The position numbers were made by a program, and so were the translations under genes. DNA of 64,000 nt from an uncultured Bacteroidia bacterium (GTDB taxonomy: Bacteria > Bacteroidota > Bacteroidia > Bacteroidales > UBA932): contig CACZMF010000010.1 in the NCBI GenBank assembly GCA_902782225.1, positions 1 to 64,000 of the forward strand, given 5' to 3'. How positions within the stretch are numbered: the first letter of the stretch is position 1; each line of letters opens with the position of its first letter. Below, in pieces: positions 61,069-64,000 of this stretch. The notes below the pieces were generated by a model, which saw only the letters and a list, made by a program, of their open reading frames with translations, was not told the origin of the DNA and ran no database searches.

Positions 61069-63432
61069 ATGAAGAATTTGTTTAGAATCCTGTGTGGCCT
61101 GTCGATAGTCGGTATTGCCACAGTTGCTTGCAACAAAGAGATTGAAAAAGAGGTTGCTCCCGAAACCCCTGTCATTTCCAAACACAGTGTAAAGGTGAAG
61201 GCTGGTTTCTCTGAGGAGACCAAGACAGTTATGCTTAGTTCTGGCGATCAGACCAAATGGACGGCTGGTGATGATGTCAATATGCATTTCTTTGAAAATG
61301 GTATTGCTCCAGATCCCAACGACTTAGCTGTATCTCTTAACGCGGAGGAGACAGAATTGACCATTATGGCTGAATTCGCTAACACATCTGCCACCAAGTA
61401 CGTCTATACGTCTATCCTCGCGTCCAATCTTGATGCAGAAGGGAATGCAACGATACCTGCTGCCCAGGATATTTTGGACGGCACTTTTGATCCCGATGCT
61501 GATGTCCTTGTAGCAAAGCCTGAAGAGTTCGCCGCAAGTCAGAGCCTTGAGGAGTTTACAATGCAGTACAAACGTGTTGTGGCTGTTAATAAGATTAAGA
61601 TTAAGGGGCTTACCGCAGGCGACAAAATATCCTCTGTTACTATAAGCTCGAACAAGCCTTTCCTGGGCTCCTATAGTATGACTAATGATGCTTGGACCAA
61701 TAGCGGAAATGAGCTGAACTTGAATGCAACATCAGAACCCATCACAGTTCCTACCAGCGGCGAGGTCTCTCTCTGGTTCATCACTGCTCCAGTGTCTGAT
61801 GCTACCCTTTCAATCTATGTCGTGACTGACAATCACCAGTATGAGAAGGATTTCACAAAGACCATATCCTTTGCCGCCAACACTGTAACTTCTTTTGCAA
61901 CTACAGTTGCTGCAAGTGAAGTTGGTACTGGTGGTGGTGATTTTGTTAAGTTCACTTCTACAGCAGGTATTGAGGCTGGTGAGTATGTTCTTGTTCACGA
62001 AGATAATTCTTCTCCGAAGATTTTTACAGGCGTTAGCTCATCTTCTTATGGAATTGGTGAAAATGTAACTATTGATGAAAATAAGATACTCAATGAGAAC
62101 GTCAGTGCATCATCCGTTCTCACTGTTGCGGCAGCAAGTGAAGGAACAGCGTGGGTAATCAAGCAAGGGAGTTCATTCTTTAATTGGAGTTCCGGTAACT
62201 CTTTGACTTTTGCTACCAGCGAAAGTAATAATACAAGATGGACTATTTCATTCGATAACAGTGGAAATGCAACAATAGCAAACGTTTCCGATTCCAATCG
62301 CAAACTTCAGTGGAATAGTAGCAACCCTCGTTTTGCGTGCTACACATCGTCACAAGCCAAGGTTCAGTTATATAAGAGGGAGGCAGGTGGACTTGCTAAA
62401 TCTGCTCTTGCCAAACCTATTGTGACTCTGGAGCGCAACGCTACTAAGGACGGAATCATCGTTTCTTGGGCTGATGTCAACAAGGCAGGCAGTTACACGG
62501 TAACCTGCACAGGTCAGGAGCCCAAAACCATTGATCAAGGAATCCAAACAGCCGAATTTACAAATCTTGATCCCTCAAACTACACTGTTACTGTTACTGC
62601 AAACCCCGCTAATGCAGATCGCAATACAGCTACCACTTCTGACGAGGTAAGTATTGAGATTTATAATTACAATCTTGTTGCGCCTACCATGTCCTTCGTC
62701 GCTGGTGATGATAATATTGTTGTCTCTTGGAATGCTATCCCGAATGCTTCAAGTTATACTTATTGTGTTTTGAAAGGAGAAGAGGTGGTAGTGGCTGAAA
62801 CCACTATTCAGGGAACCACTTTCACGGCTAGTAACTTAGCAGATAACACCGAATATACATTTAAGATTAAGTCTATTGGCGAAGGTGATTTCATATCTTC
62901 GGATTATGCCGTTCAGCAACAGAGTACTCTAGAGCTCAAGCCTGGTAGTAAAAAGACTTATTCTATCTCGAGTTCTACATCCGCCGCTAATTCTTTTAAC
63001 AAGTTATTTGGTGGCACAAATAATAGTGCCGTTACTGTTAACCATGTTACCAATAAGCAAATTACCCTTAACTCTGATAGCTGGTTCATTACAACTACAG
63101 GTAACGGCACCGTAATATATGCATCTGGTCAACAATTAGGAGCAAAAGCAAGTAGCAATGTCATTCGTGATATCACATCTTTGACGATGTCAACAGCTGC
63201 ATATACTGACCGTATTAGTAATGTAACAGTTAACACACAATCAAATGGCGAAACGACGCTATCGTTGTATGTCAATGATGTTTTAATTGACACTAAAGAT
63301 ATTACTAGTGCCGCTACTGACTATACATTCACTTTGTCAGAATTGACCAAGGGTAGTATTAAACTTGTTTGGAATAATAGTTTGGCTAGTAAGAGTATTA
63401 CTTTGGCCTCAATTACGATTAACAATGATTGA
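61069..63432 (+). CDS. Fimbrillin-like lipoprotein with FN3 domains, low GC
   Basis: 787 aa. Lipobox TVAC (Cys21). N-terminal fimbrillin-like domain to about 285 (EETKTVMLSSGDQTKWTAGDDV, VYTSILASN, SLWFITAPVSD). Two FN3-like domains lie near 435-530 and 540-625 (IIVSWADVNKAGSYTV, IVVSWNAIPNASSYTY). The last 160 residues form a beta-sandwich ending KSITLASITINND. Its bases are markedly more A/T-rich than those of all neighbouring genes, especially after about 61900. The reading frame ends at a TGA just before a GGSGG-type linker and a nuclease remnant, so it was probably once the front of a longer protein. Confidence 0.8.
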   Translation: MKNLFRILCGLSIVGIATVACNKEIEKEVAPETPVISKHSVKVKAGFSEETKTVMLSSGDQTKWTAGDDVNMHFFENGIAPDPNDLAVSLNAEETELTIMAEFANTSATKYVYTSILASNLDAEGNATIPAAQDILDGTFDPDADVLVAKPEEFAASQSLEEFTMQYKRVVAVNKIKIKGLTAGDKISSVTISSNKPFLGSYSMTNDAWTNSGNELNLNATSEPITVPTSGEVSLWFITAPVSDATLSIYVVTDNHQYEKDFTKTISFAANTVTSFATTVAASEVGTGGGDFVKFTSTAGIEAGEYVLVHEDNSSPKIFTGVSSSSYGIGENVTIDENKILNENVSASSVLTVAAASEGTAWVIKQGSSFFNWSSGNSLTFATSESNNTRWTISFDNSGNATIANVSDSNRKLQWNSSNPRFACYTSSQAKVQLYKREAGGLAKSALAKPIVTLERNATKDGIIVSWADVNKAGSYTVTCTGQEPKTIDQGIQTAEFTNLDPSNYTVTVTANPANADRNTATTSDEVSIEIYNYNLVAPTMSFVAGDDNIVVSWNAIPNASSYTYCVLKGEEVVVAETTIQGTTFTASNLADNTEYTFKIKSIGEGDFISSDYAVQQQSTLELKPGSKKTYSISSSTSAANSFNKLFGGTNNSAVTVNHVTNKQITLNSDSWFITTTGNGTVIYASGQQLGAKASSNVIRDITSLTMSTAAYTDRISNVTVNTQSNGETTLSLYVNDVLIDTKDITSAATDYTFTLSELTKGSIKLVWNNSLASKSITLASITINND

Positions 63433-63434
63433 GA

Positions 63435-63764
63435 TGGCTCCGGAGGCGGAACCTTCGGGGTGGGAACACCACAAATGATGATTCCGGTTATGGAACGGGG
63501 TGGCTGGAGCTGCCCCGCTCCTCCGCCGGGAGCAATTTGATGACGGGAACGTACCGGGACGGCAACGGAGAAGTAGAAAGCGCTTGCTCGATCGGCTTCT
63601 GGTTCGTCCATCAGGAATACTCCGACAGCTCGTACGGCAACTATGCCGTCAGCGTGAACACAATCGAGGAACGGACAGGATTGGACCTCTTCTCCAACCT
63701 CTCCGATTCAATCGAAGAGAGTGTCGAGAACAACAGCAACTGGCAAAGCTTCCAGAACTTCTAA
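63435..63764 (+). pseudogene. Coreless remnant of a DNA/RNA non-specific endonuclease
   Basis: An open frame ending at 63764. SGYGTGWLELPRSS resembles the entry of secreted Bacteroidales endonucleases; CSIGFWFVHQEYSDSSYGNYAVSV and IEERTGLDLFSNL ... IEESVE match their C-terminal end. The catalytic core in between (DRGH-type motif, about 150 residues) is missing. It begins in another frame just after the TGA of the upstream lipoprotein: the linker GSGGG is in the lipoprotein frame, the GWLELP block is not. Base composition here returns to GC-rich. Confidence 0.62.
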
Positions 63765-63783
63765 GGAGTATATACAAACTTTT

Positions 63784-63814
63784 AGTGGCAGTCACAATTA
63801 CAGTGGCTGCCACT
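63784..63814. terminator. Strong hairpin after the endonuclease remnant
   Basis: AGTGGCAGTCAC (63784-63795) pairs with GTGGCTGCCACT (63803-63814), 12 bp with one G-T pair and a 7-nt loop. No T run follows on either strand, so it is only a candidate terminator or a mobile-element footprint. Bases 63815-63885 hold no other feature I can support. Confidence 0.4.
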
Positions 63815-63885
63815 ATTGCACAGGACAAGGTGGCCCTGGTCCGAGATTGGCGACTGGCGGCTTGACTTGATGATTGGATTGTGTT

Positions 63886-64000
63886 TTATTTAATACTGTT
63901 TAGTTCTTCAATGGAAAGGCCTGTGTATTTTGACACCAGGTCCGGGTCTACTTCATCTTGCAGCATCTGCCGCGCCACCTCTGCGCGACCTTTAGCATAG
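63886..64000 (-). CDS. C-terminal end of a probable Rpn-family nuclease
   Basis: Only the last 37 codons are in the window. The tail reads AKGRAEVARQMLQDEVDPDLV followed by YTGLSIEELNSIK and a TAA at 63886. A Lys/Arg/Glu/Ala repeat followed by an 'I..yTGLS.EEI..L'-type helix is the usual C-terminus of Rpn / PD-(D/E)XK transposase-like proteins. The catalytic part is outside the window. Confidence 0.55.
   Translation of the reverse strand, partial: YAKGRAEVARQMLQDEVDPDLVSKYTGLSIEELNSIK

Overview
The window reads as a chromosomal piece of a GC-rich Bacteroidales (Bacteroidota) genome. The evidence is an ECF sigma / FecR / SusC / SusD operon, many lipoproteins with BACON, GLUG-like or fimbrillin-like domains, a sigma-54 and housekeeping gene set of Bacteroidota type, and promoter-like sites of the form TAnnTTTG. 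Species cannot be named from sequence alone. No rRNA, tRNA, complete insertion sequence or CRISPR array was seen.

Left part (1-18.4 kb), mostly minus strand. An operon runs from an ECF sigma factor (10140) through a FecR anti-sigma factor, SusC, SusD, a BACON lipoprotein, a glycerophosphodiester phosphodiesterase lipoprotein and a GLUG-repeat lipoprotein to a terminator at 65-97. The only enzyme is a GDPD, so the imported nutrient may be a glycerophosphodiester rather than a polysaccharide. Next come a glycine-rich outer-membrane barrel, ruvC, serS, rpmA and rplU, then an aldehyde dehydrogenase convergent with an AAA-type ATPase.

Accessory part (18.5-36.9 kb). A plus-strand operon holds a 40-aa peptide, a fimbrillin-like lipoprotein, a gingipain-like (C25-like) protease, a TonB-dependent receptor, a DUF4876-type lipoprotein and a DUF6850-type barrel. 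It converges on two minus-strand units, each a 45-aa peptide followed by a giant fimbrillin-like/GLUG lipoprotein. A PHP-domain phosphodiesterase lies at the head of the second unit.

Core part (36.9-60.1 kb). rpsU is followed by the minus-strand set nadK-uppS-bamA-ompH/skp-korA-korB-gdhA. Diverging from nadK is a dense plus-strand run: pdxJ, an OmpH-like lipoprotein, a glycosyltransferase, an LpoA-like protein, trxB, bamD, rpoZ, recN, a Fur-like regulator, a NigD-like lipoprotein, an OPA-family transporter, small envelope proteins and rpoN. A cation efflux gene closes the block. The envelope-assembly genes bamA, bamD, skp-like genes and uppS are grouped with central nitrogen/carbon (kor, gdh) and redox genes.

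Right end (60.1-64 kb) is a scarred, mosaic region. It has a 51-bp tandem repeat, a dinB/umuC tail, a fourth small peptide + fimbrillin-like lipoprotein pair of clearly lower GC, a coreless DNA/RNA non-specific endonuclease tail, and the end of a probable Rpn-family nuclease.

The most interesting signal is a recurring two-gene cassette present four times (18542, 32508, 35634 and 60895): a 40-53-aa peptide with a YxxP ... (L/V)L(C/T)xSxxG pattern ends 11-13 nt before the ATG of a large fimbrillin-like lipoprotein whose C-terminal module differs each time.
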